Numbered from the stretch's first letter, positions 26,437 through 35,204 are shown. The stretch: 64,000 nucleotides of DNA from Streptomyces sp. NRRL F-2580 (GCF_000720115.1 NZ_JOIR01000019.1:62001-126000); one strand, 5' to 3'. Notes: generated by a model from the letters alone, not told the origin. Translations and numbers: made by a program.

Positions 26437-26451
26437 TTCCGTATTGCGGAA
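26437..26451. promoter_or_regulatory. AllR-type operator upstream of hyi
   Basis: TTCCGTATTGCGGAA, perfect 5-bp arms, 17 bp upstream of the hyi start codon. Same motif as before gcl, katA, aceB and allB. Confidence 0.7.
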
Positions 26452-26545
26452 GTTAGTTTCTGCTTGATGGAAGACTGCATCGGGCTTGTCCCGGATGTCA
26501 AGTACGGACTGCCGAAAAAACGAGACCGCGGGGTAGCTTGACCGC

Positions 26546-26797
26546 GTGCGATTGAGAGTGGAGTTCACGACCGAGCCCTTCGACCTCGAAGAGGCTCCTG
26601 CCCATGCCGTGGCCGCGCGTGAGGTCATTCAGAAGGCCCAGCTGGACGCGGTGGACGTCGGTCCGTTCGGCAACACCGCCGAGGGCGAGGCCGGCCAGGT
26701 GCTGGCCGCGGTGGGGGCGCTGCTGCGCGATTCCCTGGAGGCCGGAGCCACGCGCGTCTCGCTCCAGGTCAACGTGATCGGGGAGGACACCCCATGA
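26546..26797 (+). CDS. Small thiamine-binding-like protein (MTH1187/YkoF type)
   Basis: 83 aa from the GTG at 26546. The sequence (RLRVEFTTEPFDL, VIQKAQLDAVDVGPFGNTAEGEAGQVLAAV, LLRDSLEAGATRVSLQVNVIG) has the ferredoxin-like pattern of the MTH1187/YkoF thiamine-binding family, including the P-x-G-T-x-x-E-G-like turn. That assignment is by pattern only. It overlaps the next gene by 4 bp (ATGA), so both form one unit. It starts divergently from hyi, with an AllR-type site in the shared intergenic region. A link to Gcl, itself a thiamine-diphosphate enzyme, is tempting but unproved. Confidence 0.65.
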   Translation: MRLRVEFTTEPFDLEEAPAHAVAAREVIQKAQLDAVDVGPFGNTAEGEAGQVLAAVGALLRDSLEAGATRVSLQVNVIGEDTP

Positions 26798-27189
26798 CCG
26801 AGCCCCGCGACCACCCCTTCGTCACCGCCGTCAAGCCGCTGGTGGACGCCATGGGCGGCGAGCTGATGGACCCGGCCCTGGCGCAGCCCGACGACGTCGT
26901 GCTCAGCTGGGAGGGTCAAGACCTGCTGGCCGTGCGCCTGCCGCAGCTCTCGGACTCGCTGGACCACATCCTGGCGGCCCTGGAGCGCCGGCACGGCGTA
27001 CCGTTGTCGCAGCTCGACCGGAAGTCCAAGCAGGACGTGGTGCGGATACTGGAGGCACGGGGCGCCTTCTCCGTGCGGCACGGTGTGGAAACGGTCGCGG
27101 GCGCCCTGGGCGTAAGCCGCTTCACGGTCTACAACTACTTGAACCGGGATTCCGGCCCCAAAGGCAGCGCCAAGAGCAGCCAAGAGTGA
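26794..27189 (+). CDS. Helix-turn-helix protein of the ureide cluster
   Basis: 131 aa. The N-terminal 80 residues are a predicted regulatory domain without recognised family (VKPLVDAMGGELMDPALAQPDDVVLSWEG); the C-terminus is a helix-turn-helix of the PucR/Fis-like kind (VRHGVETVAGALGVSRFTVYNYLNR, about 94-118) followed by a polar tail. It is translated together with the preceding small gene and lies just upstream of uraD-hiuH-uricase, so it may be a local regulator of purine catabolism. It could equally be a structural DNA-binding protein. Confidence 0.7.
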   Translation: MTEPRDHPFVTAVKPLVDAMGGELMDPALAQPDDVVLSWEGQDLLAVRLPQLSDSLDHILAALERRHGVPLSQLDRKSKQDVVRILEARGAFSVRHGVETVAGALGVSRFTVYNYLNRDSGPKGSAKSSQE

Positions 27190-27260
27190 AAGGCTGTTGA
27201 CCCGCGGTGACGAGCCGCCGCCCAATTCACCCGGGCGGCGGCTTTTGTGTACGGGAAGTT

Positions 27261-27275
27261 TCAACAAAGTGTTGA
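27261..27275. promoter_or_regulatory. TCAACA-AAG-TGTTGA palindrome upstream of uraD
   Basis: Perfect 6-bp arms with 3-bp spacer, 69 bp before the uraD start. A weak TTCC-N7-GGAA-like sequence (TTTTGTGTACGGGAA, 27243-27257) lies directly before it, the same arrangement as at aceB and, in reverse, allB. Confidence 0.6.
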
Positions 27276-27343
27276 CGCCGTGTTGTCGAGGGCGTTAGCT
27301 ATGCGCAGCCCGTCAAAGCAACAACAGGCCACGGAGGCCTACC

Positions 27344-27859
27344 GTGACTTCGAGTCCGACCCCGGGTCTCACCCGGTTCAACACCTTGGACGACAGCGCG
27401 GCCACGGCCGAGCTGCACGAGGTGTGCGCCAGTTCGGCGTGGGGGAGCAAGATGCTCGCCCAGCGCCCCTTCGCCACCGCAGAGTCCCTGTTCGCCGCGA
27501 ACGAAGCCGCCATGGCGGAGCTCACGGCGGAGGACCTGGGCGAAGCGATGGGAGGCCACGCGCCGATCGGCCGGCCGAAGCCGGGAGACCCGACCTCCGC
27601 CCGCGAGCAGCGTGGCATGGCCGGCGCCTCGGAGGAGCTCAAGAACGAGCTCCTCGAACTGAACCTGGCGTACCAGGAGAAGTTCGGCCACGTCTTCCTC
27701 ATCTGCGCCACCGGTGCGACCGGGGAGTTCATGCGGGACGCGGTCAAGGTCCGGATCGACAACTCGCCGGAGCGGGAGTGGGAAATCGCCCGCGGCGAGC
27801 TCGTCAAGATCAACAAGATCCGCCTGACCCGCCTCGTCGAACTCGTTGAAGGAGAGTGA
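27344..27859 (+). CDS. uraD: OHCU decarboxylase
   Basis: 171 aa. It decarboxylates 2-oxo-4-hydroxy-4-carboxy-5-ureidoimidazoline to (S)-allantoin, the last step of urate oxidation. Family residues are visible: RRPFATAESLFAA-like start, the His in GGHAPIG (family HPRIG), the SAREQRGM motif and GHVFLICATG. The GTG at 27344 has CGGAGG 6 nt upstream. First gene of uraD-hiuH-uricase, the next start lying 8 bp after its stop. Confidence 0.93.
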   Translation: MTSSPTPGLTRFNTLDDSAATAELHEVCASSAWGSKMLAQRPFATAESLFAANEAAMAELTAEDLGEAMGGHAPIGRPKPGDPTSAREQRGMAGASEELKNELLELNLAYQEKFGHVFLICATGATGEFMRDAVKVRIDNSPEREWEIARGELVKINKIRLTRLVELVEGE

Positions 27860-27867
27860 GACCGATC

Positions 27868-28257
27868 ATGAGCACCGAGACCACCGCGTCGGTGTCCACG
27901 CACATCCTGGACACCAGCATCGGCAAGCCCGCCGAGGGCGTCGCCATCTCCCTGTCGGCCCGTACGGGTCTGGACGGCGAGTGGGCGGCCCTGGGCGGCT
28001 CCGCCACTGATGCGGACGGGCGCTGCAAGGACCTGCCGGCGCTGCCGGAGGGCACCACCCACGTGCGTCTCGACTTCGAGACCGAGACGTACTTTTCGAA
28101 GAAGCAAGCCGAGGCGCAGCAGGACGCCCCCCGCGTAAGGGACAGCGGTGCGTTCTTCCCCGAGGTCACCATCACGTTCGCGGTGAACCCGGGCGAGCAC
28201 TACCACGTACCGCTGCTGCTCAACCCGTTCGGCTACTCCGTTTACCGAGGGAGCTAG
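27868..28257 (+). CDS. hiuH: 5-hydroxyisourate hydrolase
   Basis: About 129 aa, transthyretin-like protein that hydrolyses 5-hydroxyisourate to OHCU. The N-terminal THILDTSIGKPAEGV, the central TETYF and the C-terminal tetrapeptide YRGS, which forms the active site in the tetramer, are all present. The ATG at 27868 is preferred; a GTG at 27856 would add four residues but sits on the ribosome-binding GGAG. Middle gene of the urate operon. Confidence 0.96.
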   Translation: MSTETTASVSTHILDTSIGKPAEGVAISLSARTGLDGEWAALGGSATDADGRCKDLPALPEGTTHVRLDFETETYFSKKQAEAQQDAPRVRDSGAFFPEVTITFAVNPGEHYHVPLLLNPFGYSVYRGS

Positions 28258-28258
28258 C

Positions 28259-29182
28259 ATGGCCACGATTCTGGGCCAGAACCAGTACGGCAAAGCAGAG
28301 AACCGCGTCGTCAAGATCACGCGGGACGGCGACACGCACCACATCAAGGACCTGAACGTCTCGGTCGCCCTCTCCGGCGACATGGACGACGTCCACTACT
28401 CCGGCTCGAACGCCAACGTCCTTCCGACGGACACCACCAAGAACACGGTGTACGCGTTCGCCAAGGAGTACGGCATCGAATCCGCCGAGCAGTTCGGCAT
28501 CCACCTGGCGCGCTGGTTCGTGGGCAGCCAGGAGCCGATCCAGAAGGCGCGCATCCGGATCGAGGAGTACGCCTGGTCCCGGATCGCCACCTCGGACGCC
28601 AACTCCAAGTTCATCGGCTCCGACGAGGTGAACCACTCGTTCGTCCGCGACGGCGGCGAGACCCGGGTCACCCAGATCACGTACGACGGCAAGAACTGGG
28701 AGGTCATCTCCGGCCTCAAGGACCTCGTCGTCATGAACTCCACGAACTCCGAGTTCTGGGGTTACGTGAAGGACAAGTACACGACCCTGAAGGAAGCGTA
28801 CGACCGCATCCTCGCCACCCAGGTGTCGGCCCGGTGGCGCTTCAACTGGTCGGACGACGACCAGCGGATGCCCAACTGGGAGAAGTCCTACGCCGAGACG
28901 CGCAAGCACATGCTCCAGGCCTTCGCGGAGACCTACTCCCTGTCGCTGCAGCAGACCCTGTACCAGATGGGTTCGCGCATCATCAACCACCGTTCGGAGA
29001 TCGACGAGGTCCGCTTCTCGCTCCCGAACAAGCACCACTTCCTCGTGGACCTTGAGCCCTTCGGCCTCAAGAACGACAACGAGGTCTACTTCGCCGCGGA
29101 CCGCCCGTACGGTCTGATCGAGGCCACTGTTCTCCGGGACGGCGTTGACGCCCGTATCCCCGTGGACATGACCAACCTCTGA
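28259..29182 (+). CDS. Urate oxidase (uricase)
   Basis: 307 aa. Cofactor-free enzyme oxidising urate with O2 to 5-hydroxyisourate and hydrogen peroxide. Two T-fold domains: the first has the catalytic Thr in NVLPTDTTKNTVYAFAKEYG, the second DYSLSLQQTLYQMG-like ETYSLSLQQTLYQMGSRII and the NKHHFLVDLEPFGLKNDNEVYFA signature. It begins one base after the hiuH stop, with GGAG inside the end of hiuH, so it is cotranslated. The peroxide formed probably explains why katA shares operators with this cluster. Confidence 0.97.
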   Translation: MATILGQNQYGKAENRVVKITRDGDTHHIKDLNVSVALSGDMDDVHYSGSNANVLPTDTTKNTVYAFAKEYGIESAEQFGIHLARWFVGSQEPIQKARIRIEEYAWSRIATSDANSKFIGSDEVNHSFVRDGGETRVTQITYDGKNWEVISGLKDLVVMNSTNSEFWGYVKDKYTTLKEAYDRILATQVSARWRFNWSDDDQRMPNWEKSYAETRKHMLQAFAETYSLSLQQTLYQMGSRIINHRSEIDEVRFSLPNKHHFLVDLEPFGLKNDNEVYFAADRPYGLIEATVLRDGVDARIPVDMTNL

Positions 29183-29372
29183 TGCGGCACGCGCGTCCCG
29201 GGGCTCCGCAGTGGCCCCGGGACCGCGCGACACTCTGCAGCTTCCTGAATCGGCACCCGGACGCACCACTCGGGGCGGCAGTACTGTCAGCTGTCAAGGC
29301 CCCCGGCTCCGGCACTCAAATCTCCTGGGCCTTGCCGTGCCCATACCGCCACTGAAAGCACGAGGAAGTCCC

Positions 29373-30776
29373 ATGGCAGCATCGGCAGCCCCTGACAGCG
29401 CGGTCGAGCGCATCGTCATCGAGAACTGTGCGATCGCGACCGTCGACGCCAACGACACCGAGTACGCCTCGGGTCACATCGTCGTCGCCGGCAACAAGAT
29501 CGAGTCGATCGGCGCGGGCAAGGCCCCCGAGAACCTCGAGAACGTCGTACGTCGCATCGACGGTACCGGGCACCTCGTGACCCCCGGTCTGGTCAACACG
29601 CACCACCACTTCTACCAGTGGATCACGCGTGGTCTGGCCACCGACCACAACCTCTTCAACTGGCTGGTCGCGCTGTACCCGACGTGGGCGCGCATCGACG
29701 AGCAGATGACGTACACGGCCGCGCAGGGCTCCCTCGCCGCGATGGCCAAGGGTGGCGTCACCACCGCGATGGACCACCACTACGTCTTCCCCAAGGGCTC
29801 CGGCGACCTCTCCGGCTCGATCATCCGTGCCGCTTCCGAGATGGGCGTCCGCTTCACCCTCGCCCGCGGCTCCATGGACCGCAGCGAGAAGGACGGCGGC
29901 CTGCCGCCGGACCACGCCGTCGAGACCCTCGAAGGTGCGCTCGCCGACACCGAGGCGACCGTGAAGAAGTTCCACGACGCCTCCTTCGACTCGATGACCC
30001 AGGTCGCCGTCGCCCCGTGCTCCCCCTTCTCGGTCTCCACCGAGCTGCTGAAGCAGGGCGCCGAGCTGGCCCGCCGCCTGGGCGTGCGCATGCACACGCA
30101 CGGCTCCGAGACCGTCGAGGAAGAGCAGTTCTGCAAGGAACTGTTCGGCATGGGCCCGACCGACTACTTCGAGTCGACCGGCTGGCTCGGCGAGGACGTG
30201 TGGATGGCGCACAGCGTCCACATGAACGACTCCGACATCGCCGCGTTCGCCCGGACCAAGACCGGTGTCGCGCACTGCCCGTCCTCCAACGCCCGTCTGG
30301 CCGCCGGCATCGCCCGCGTCCCGGACATGCTCGCCGCCGGTGTCCCGGTCGGCCTCGGCGTGGACGGCACCGCCTCCAACGAGTCCGGTGAGCTGCACAC
30401 CGAGCTGCGCAACGCGCTCCTCATCAACCGCCTGAACCCGGTCCACCGCGAGCGCGCCCTGAACGCGCGCCAGGCCCTGCGCCTCGGTACCTACGGCGGC
30501 GCCCAGGTCCTCGGCCGCGCCGACAACATCGGCTCGCTGGAGGTCGGCAAGTGCGCCGACCTGGTGCTGTGGAACCTGAGCACCTTCCTGCACTCCTCGA
30601 TCGCCGACCCGGTCACCGCGCTGGTCTTCGGCGCGGCCGCCCCGGTGACCGCGTCGTTCGTCAACGGCAAGCAGATCGTCGAGAACAACCGCCTTCTCTT
30701 CGCCGACGAGGACGCCATCGCGGTGTCCACCCGGGAAGAGGCCCAGCGCCTGGCGCGGATCTCCGCGCAGGCCTGA
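29373..30776 (+). CDS. 8-oxoguanine/guanine deaminase (amidohydrolase)
   Basis: 467 aa, AtzA/TrzN-type metal-dependent deaminase. Metal ligands: HxH in GLVNTHHHFYQWITRGL, His in MHTHGSETVEEEQ, His in MAHSVHMNDSD and Asp in GLGVDGTASNESGELHTE. The pattern fits enzymes deaminating 8-oxoguanine to urate or guanine to xanthine, which suits the place between uricase and a purine permease; a hydroxyatrazine-like substrate is less likely. The ATG at 29373 has GAGGAAG 5 nt upstream. The 190-bp gap after uricase suggests its own promoter. Confidence 0.88.
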   Translation: MAASAAPDSAVERIVIENCAIATVDANDTEYASGHIVVAGNKIESIGAGKAPENLENVVRRIDGTGHLVTPGLVNTHHHFYQWITRGLATDHNLFNWLVALYPTWARIDEQMTYTAAQGSLAAMAKGGVTTAMDHHYVFPKGSGDLSGSIIRAASEMGVRFTLARGSMDRSEKDGGLPPDHAVETLEGALADTEATVKKFHDASFDSMTQVAVAPCSPFSVSTELLKQGAELARRLGVRMHTHGSETVEEEQFCKELFGMGPTDYFESTGWLGEDVWMAHSVHMNDSDIAAFARTKTGVAHCPSSNARLAAGIARVPDMLAAGVPVGLGVDGTASNESGELHTELRNALLINRLNPVHRERALNARQALRLGTYGGAQVLGRADNIGSLEVGKCADLVLWNLSTFLHSSIADPVTALVFGAAAPVTASFVNGKQIVENNRLLFADEDAIAVSTREEAQRLARISAQA

Positions 30777-31152
30777 CCCTCCCCGGCTACCGCCGGGAGG
30801 TACCCCCAGAAGTCCGGCCGGGGGGGACGGCCCCCGGCCGGCGGCCGCGGACCCGAGCGGGGTCCGCGGTAGCCGTTCCCGGGTAGCGCCCGAGGAAATC
30901 CGAGGGCGCCCCCGGGGGCGGTGACGCGTGCCACTTGCGCTGCCGCGCGCGCTTCGCGCCACGGCCACGGCACCTCCAGCCCCCGCGGCTGGAACCACAG
31001 CGCGGAACCGGTGTTGGGCAAATCGTTTCTGCACCCCTTGGGACATGTAGTCGCACCACCCACAACTCCATACAGGCTCGACTCGCACTCCTTTCGCACC
31101 ACCTCCATGACACCCACGTCCCTGCCGACGTGTTACCCGACCGGAGGAAGCC
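30777..31152. other. Intergenic stretch with terminator and permease leader
   Basis: 376 bp without a gene. It holds the hairpin at 30845-30869, several G/C-rich blocks including a partial copy (GGGAGGTACCCCC, about 30795-30807) of the palindromic repeat seen at 40642, and the leader of the permease gene. I see no AllR-type site here. Confidence 0.5.
30845..30869. terminator. Terminator after the deaminase gene
   Basis: CCGCGGACCC (30845-30854) pairs with GGGTCCGCGG (30860-30869) around a 5-nt loop. Confidence 0.7.
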
Positions 31153-32553
31153 GTGGCCGCAATGCCCAGGTTTCGCAAAGACGCAGTCGCAGTACCGCAG
31201 GTCTCCGGGGAGAAACACCCGGTCGACGAGACCTTGCCTCCGCTGAAAATGTTCACGAGCGGTCTCCAGCACGTGGCCGCCATGTACGCGGGTGTCGTCG
31301 CCCCGCCCATGATCGTCGGCCCTGCCGTGGGGCTCTCCGCCACCGAGACCGCCTTCCTGATGGGCGCCTCGCTCTTCACCGCCGGCCTCGCCACCCTCCT
31401 CCAGACCCTCGGGTTCTGGAAGATCGGCGCCAAGCTCCCCTTCGTCAACGGCGTCTCGTTCGCCGGTGTGACCCCGATGATCGCCATAGGCAAGGGGGAG
31501 GGGGCGGACGCCGTCCCCGTCATCTTCGGCGCGATCATCGTCGCCGGAATCCTCGGCTTCTTCGCCGCCCCCTACTTCGGCAAACTCGTCCGCTTCTTCC
31601 CACCGGTCGTGACGGGTACGGTCATCACCCTCATCGGCGTCTCGCTCCTGCCCGTGGCCTTCAACTGGTCGCAGGGCGGGAACAGCACCGCCGCCGACTA
31701 CGGCTCGATGAAGAACATCGGCATGGCCGCCGTCACCCTCGTCATCGTCCTGCTGATGCGCAAGTTCCTGCGCGGCTTCCTCCAGCAGATCTCCATCCTG
31801 CTCGGCCTGGTCGCGGGCACGCTCATCGCCCTGCCGCTCGGCATGACGAGCTTCGACGCCGTCAAGAACGCGTCCGTGGTGGGCTTCCCGACCCCGTTCC
31901 ACTTCGGCGCCCCGCAGTTCCAGGTCGCCGCGATCATCTCGATGTGCATCGTCATGCTCGTCTGCATGACCGAGTCCACCGCCGACATCCTGGCGCTGGG
32001 CAAGATCGTCGGCCGTCCCGCGGACGCGAAGACCATCGAGGGGGGCCTGCGCGCCGACACCCTCGGCAGCGCGCTCAGCCCGCTGTTCAACGGTTTCATG
32101 TGCAGTGCCTTCGCCCAGAACATCGGGCTGGTCGCCATGACCAAGGTGCGCAGCCGGTTCGTGGTCGCCGCGGGCGGCGGCATCCTGATCCTGCTGGGCC
32201 TGTGCCCGATGGCCGCCTCCGTCATCGGTGTGGTCCCGCTGCCGGTCCTCGGCGGCGCCGGGATCGTCCTCTTCGGGTCGGTCGCCGCCAGCGGCATCCA
32301 GACCCTGGCCGGCGCGGCCATGGAGAAGGGCGAGAACGCCCTGATCGTCGCCGCCTCCGTGGGCATCGGCCTGATCCCGATCGCCGCGCCCGACTTCTAC
32401 CACGCCTTCCCGAAGGACCTGCTGGTCGTCCTCGACTCCGGCATCAGCACCGGCTGCGTGGTGGCCATCCTGCTGAACCTGGCCTTCAACCACCTCGGCG
32501 CCAAGAAGGGCGCGGCCGCGGGAGCCGCCTCCGAACCGGTGCCGGTGCACTGA
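31153..32553 (+). CDS. NCS2 family purine (xanthine/urate) permease
   Basis: 466 aa with about 12-14 membrane segments. The NAT/NCS2 signature is present as QNIGLVAMTKVRSRFV, along with GLQHVAAMYAGVVAPPMIVG in the first helix and the TESTADILALGKIVG region that carries the conserved Glu. These carriers import xanthine, urate or related purines with protons. The GTG at 31153 has CGGAGGAAG upstream. Next to uricase and the deaminase, it probably supplies their substrate. Confidence 0.92.
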   Translation: MAAMPRFRKDAVAVPQVSGEKHPVDETLPPLKMFTSGLQHVAAMYAGVVAPPMIVGPAVGLSATETAFLMGASLFTAGLATLLQTLGFWKIGAKLPFVNGVSFAGVTPMIAIGKGEGADAVPVIFGAIIVAGILGFFAAPYFGKLVRFFPPVVTGTVITLIGVSLLPVAFNWSQGGNSTAADYGSMKNIGMAAVTLVIVLLMRKFLRGFLQQISILLGLVAGTLIALPLGMTSFDAVKNASVVGFPTPFHFGAPQFQVAAIISMCIVMLVCMTESTADILALGKIVGRPADAKTIEGGLRADTLGSALSPLFNGFMCSAFAQNIGLVAMTKVRSRFVVAAGGGILILLGLCPMAASVIGVVPLPVLGGAGIVLFGSVAASGIQTLAGAAMEKGENALIVAASVGIGLIPIAAPDFYHAFPKDLLVVLDSGISTGCVVAILLNLAFNHLGAKKGAAAGAASEPVPVH

Positions 32554-32572
32554 CCGGCGCTGCCGGACCGAA

Positions 32573-32619
32573 CGGCGGTGCGCACGTCACCCACTGCGGG
32601 CGTGACGTGCGCACCGCCG
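32573..32619. terminator. Permease terminator, 18-bp stem
   Basis: CGGCGGTGCGCACGTCAC (32573-32590) and its exact complement (32602-32619) with an 11-nt loop, 20 bp after the permease stop. Confidence 0.9.
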
Positions 32620-32632
32620 TACGCGTGCCCGG

Positions 32633-32848
32633 TCAGCAGGTCGAGTGGAAGAGCCCGGCGACCCGCTCGGTGGCGGCCAGCCGGTTGTAGACCTCCACGG
32701 CCGCGGTCGTCTCCGCCACGTGCACATCGACCCCGGCCCCGCCCGGAGCACCTCCAACGTCTGGAGCCTGAAGTCCTTGCCGGGGGCGAGCCCTTCGGCC
32801 TCGATCCGGCCCCACGAGAGGTGCGTGATGCGCGGGGAGCGCTCCGCG
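32633..32848 (-). pseudogene. Remnant of an Mth938-domain gene
   Basis: On the minus strand, ITHLSWGRIEAEGLAPGKDFRL is the N-terminus and VDVHVAETTAAVEVYNRLAA, then GLFHSTC and a stop, the C-terminus of an Mth938/DUF498-type protein of about 110-120 aa. The middle (the W-D-W / GVQPADVEELL part) is deleted, and the two ends are in different frames. It is joined upstream without a gap to an exonuclease remnant. Confidence 0.65.
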
Positions 32849-33237
32849 TCGGGGTCCGGCACCGGCGGGGTCCACAGCATCAGGTTGCTCATCAGCTCGG
32901 CCTGCTCGATCGCGTCGTCCAGGGCGTGGTGTGTGTGGCGGCGCCACGACAGTAGTTCACGGGGCATCCGGCCCTTGACCGCGGCGCGCAGCGGCACCCG
33001 GGCCTTGGTCGCGTAGAGGGTCTTCATGTCCAGGCAGCCGGAGTGGCCGAAGGGGCTGTTCCCGCCGAACCGCATCAGGTACCAGTACAGGAAGGTCCAG
33101 TCGAAGGGGGCCGGGTAGCCGCACATCACCGGCTGCGCCCCGGCCTCGGCCGAAACCTCCCGCACCCAGGTGCGGAACTCGTCCATGGCCGCCGCCGGAT
33201 CGGTGCCCTCGCGGACCAGCCGGCCGCGGTCCAGCCC
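32849..33237 (-). pseudogene. Remnant of a DnaQ-like 3'-5' exonuclease
   Basis: The frame reads [24 protein letters not shown]..., then [36 protein letters not shown] and SWRRHTHHALDDAIEQAELMSNLMLW. These contain the second Asp (FDW) and the HHALDDA motif (ExoIII) of DEDD exonucleases. The N-terminal D-x-E motif is missing: an in-frame stop lies at about 33238-33240 and no start precedes it. Its C-terminus runs into the Mth938 remnant. Confidence 0.65.
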
Positions 33238-33379
33238 GCACCGTGCCGATCACCCGGATTTACCGGCTCCCACGCGCGGTGACCGGCCCCGGACGGTCCG
33301 TGCACCCTCCCGTCGGTCGACGGCCGACGCCGTCGGGGGGAGGATGGAGAGCGGGGAGCGTCGGATCGAAGGAACGGTC

Positions 33380-33766
33380 ATGTTCGCAGACACCAAGGCA
33401 TTCAGCGGATTCTCCGTCGACGACCTCGGCAGGGCCAAGGAGTTCTACGAAGGCACCCTCGGCCTGCGCGTCTCGGAGGACGAGGAGATGGGCATGCTGT
33501 CGCTGCACCTGGCGGGAGACAACACGGTCCTCGTCTACCAGAAGGACAACCACGAGGCCGCGAGCTTCACGATCCTCAATTTCCCCGTCGACGACGTCGA
33601 CCGGGCCGTCGACGAGCTCACCGCGCGCGGTGTCCGAATCGAACGCTATGAGGGGTTCGACATGGACGACAAGGGAATCGTCCGGCCGAAGGGGAACGAG
33701 CCGACCATCGCCTGGTTCAAGGACCCGGCCGGCAACGTCCTGTCCGTGCTGAACCCCTCCCCCTGA
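33380..33766 (+). CDS. VOC family (glyoxalase/bleomycin-resistance fold) protein
   Basis: 128 aa, one glyoxalase-fold monomer: [25 protein letters not shown] (start), [20 protein letters not shown] (second repeat) and the ending [16 protein letters not shown]. Such proteins are metal-dependent lyases, dioxygenases or drug-binding resistance proteins; nothing here decides which. The ATG at 33380 has GAAGGAA 6 nt upstream. Convergent with the SGNH hydrolase gene, 6 bp apart, with no room for a terminator between. Confidence 0.85.
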   Translation: MFADTKAFSGFSVDDLGRAKEFYEGTLGLRVSEDEEMGMLSLHLAGDNTVLVYQKDNHEAASFTILNFPVDDVDRAVDELTARGVRIERYEGFDMDDKGIVRPKGNEPTIAWFKDPAGNVLSVLNPSP

Positions 33767-33772
33767 GCCGCT

Positions 33773-34963
33773 TCAGGAGGCCGGCGTCAGGAACATCCCG
33801 GTCTGGTCCCCACCCGCGGTGTTCTTGCAGCTGAAGCCGGAGCTCGCGGGCTGGGCGACGACCAGTGCGAGGCAGCGGCCGGCCGCCAGCTGGCCGAAGT
33901 AGTTCGGGTGCATGGACTCCTGGATCAGGCCCTGCGTCTCGTTGTTGTCGATCCAGCGCGCCCACTCGCTCGTCTTCGCCGAAGCCGGCACCGTGGTGCT
34001 CACCTGCTTGCTCGCCTTGGCGCACACCTCACGGCCCTGCATCATGTCCCGCAGGTCCAGGAACTGCACCCCCTTGGCCGCGGCGACCCCCTTGATCCGG
34101 TTGGCTATCTGCGGCACGAGCGAGTCCCGCGCCCAGTCCGAGTCCCGGTTCCAGAAGGGGCAGCCGCCCGTGTTGAGCCGGCTCCAGTCGCTCTGGGTGT
34201 ACCGGTTCTCCGCGCCCCGCGGGATCGGCGACGGGTAGGACTGCAGCACGAGCCGGTACGAGGAGTCGGCGTACCCGGCCGCGCGCATCACGGCCCGCAC
34301 CTCGTCCACGGACTTGCCGACCTTGTCCATGACCGCGTCGATCTTCTGGTCGACCCCGTACTGCTGGTCGTCGTAGCAGTACGAGTTCCAGATGACGAAG
34401 TCGAGCGCGCAGTCCTTGATGATGTCGGCGAAGCCCAGGTCGTTGCCGCCGATGGACAGCGCGATGACCTTGACGTCATGGCTCGCGGCCACCGCGGCGA
34501 GCTGGTCCGCCTGCGGAGCCTCGCCCTTGAAGGCGACGCCGCCGTTGGAGGCGCGGAACACGTTGTCGGAAACCGCCCCGGAACAGGCCAGGTTCACGGC
34601 GACGTCGGCGATGGCTCCGGCGCTGCGCACCTCGGCGGAGTCGGAGCGGTGACACCCGCCCGCGGTGGTCCCGTACACCTTGCCGGGATCGTAGGTGCTG
34701 CCGCTGACCCAGCCCCGGTCGGTCCCGTTCCTGCTCCCGGTGTTGGTGAGGGTGTTGCCCTTCCAGCGTCCGGCCTCGCCGGAGATGTAGCTGTCACCCA
34801 TGGACACCACGGCCGTGGGTCCGGCCCCGGGGCTGGCCACGGAGGTCCCGGCGCCGCCTGTCACCAGCGCGCCGACGGCGAGCGGCAGGACCAATCCGGC
34901 CCCGGCCAGTCGTCGCACCCGACTGCGGTACCGGTCCTTGCTGGCGTTGCGGAATCCGATCAC
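33773..34963 (-). CDS. Secreted SGNH/GDSL hydrolase (lipase/esterase)
   Basis: About 396 aa from the GTG at 34963, which has AGGAG 8 nt upstream. A Tat/Sec-like signal peptide (basic stretch RYRSRVRR, then hydrophobic LAGAGLVLPLAVGALVTGG, cleavage near SVA at 43). Block I is MGDSYISGE (Ser58), block III SIGGNDLGF, and block V HPNYFG near the C-terminus with the catalytic Ser-His pairing. Cysteine pairs suggest disulfides outside the cell. Like S. coelicolor/S. scabies secreted esterases. GTTAC/GTAAC half-sites and an 18-bp palindrome lie upstream. Confidence 0.9.
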   Translation of the reverse strand: MIGFRNASKDRYRSRVRRLAGAGLVLPLAVGALVTGGAGTSVASPGAGPTAVVSMGDSYISGEAGRWKGNTLTNTGSRNGTDRGWVSGSTYDPGKVYGTTAGGCHRSDSAEVRSAGAIADVAVNLACSGAVSDNVFRASNGGVAFKGEAPQADQLAAVAASHDVKVIALSIGGNDLGFADIIKDCALDFVIWNSYCYDDQQYGVDQKIDAVMDKVGKSVDEVRAVMRAAGYADSSYRLVLQSYPSPIPRGAENRYTQSDWSRLNTGGCPFWNRDSDWARDSLVPQIANRIKGVAAAKGVQFLDLRDMMQGREVCAKASKQVSTTVPASAKTSEWARWIDNNETQGLIQESMHPNYFGQLAAGRCLALVVAQPASSGFSCKNTAGGDQTGMFLTPAS

Positions 34964-35084
34964 TGCGGAACTCCTGCGTTTTCGGCCATGCCGAAGTCGG
35001 CGACGACTCCGTCGCATGGCTGGGAAAGTGGGGGTACCGCCGGCCGGTGGCATCGGAAAGGTGACACGGGCCCACTTGTTACCG

Positions 35085-35129
35085 CTAGGTACAGTCAGGT
35101 TACGAACGAGTAACGACCGATCGGTCGTT
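35085..35129. promoter_or_regulatory. GTTAC half-sites and 18-bp palindrome upstream of the SGNH gene
   Basis: GTTAC at about 35086 and 35100 and GTAAC at about 35110 are followed by AACGACCGATCGGTCGTT (35112-35129), a perfect 18-bp palindrome of the type bound by TetR-family dimers. GTTAC/GTAAC half-sites recur upstream of the secreted hydrolase at 61758. Confidence 0.5.
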
Positions 35130-35162
35130 CGGGAGTCTGCTCCTCCTGTTGTGGAACGCAAA

Positions 35163-35204
35163 CGGCTCCGCCCCCGCGCCGTGAAGGCGACGGGGGCGGA
35201 GCCG
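35163..35204. terminator. aceB terminator
   Basis: CGGCTCCGCCCCCG (35163-35176) pairs with CGGGGGCGGAGCCG (35191-35204), about 40 bp after the aceB stop. Confidence 0.85.
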
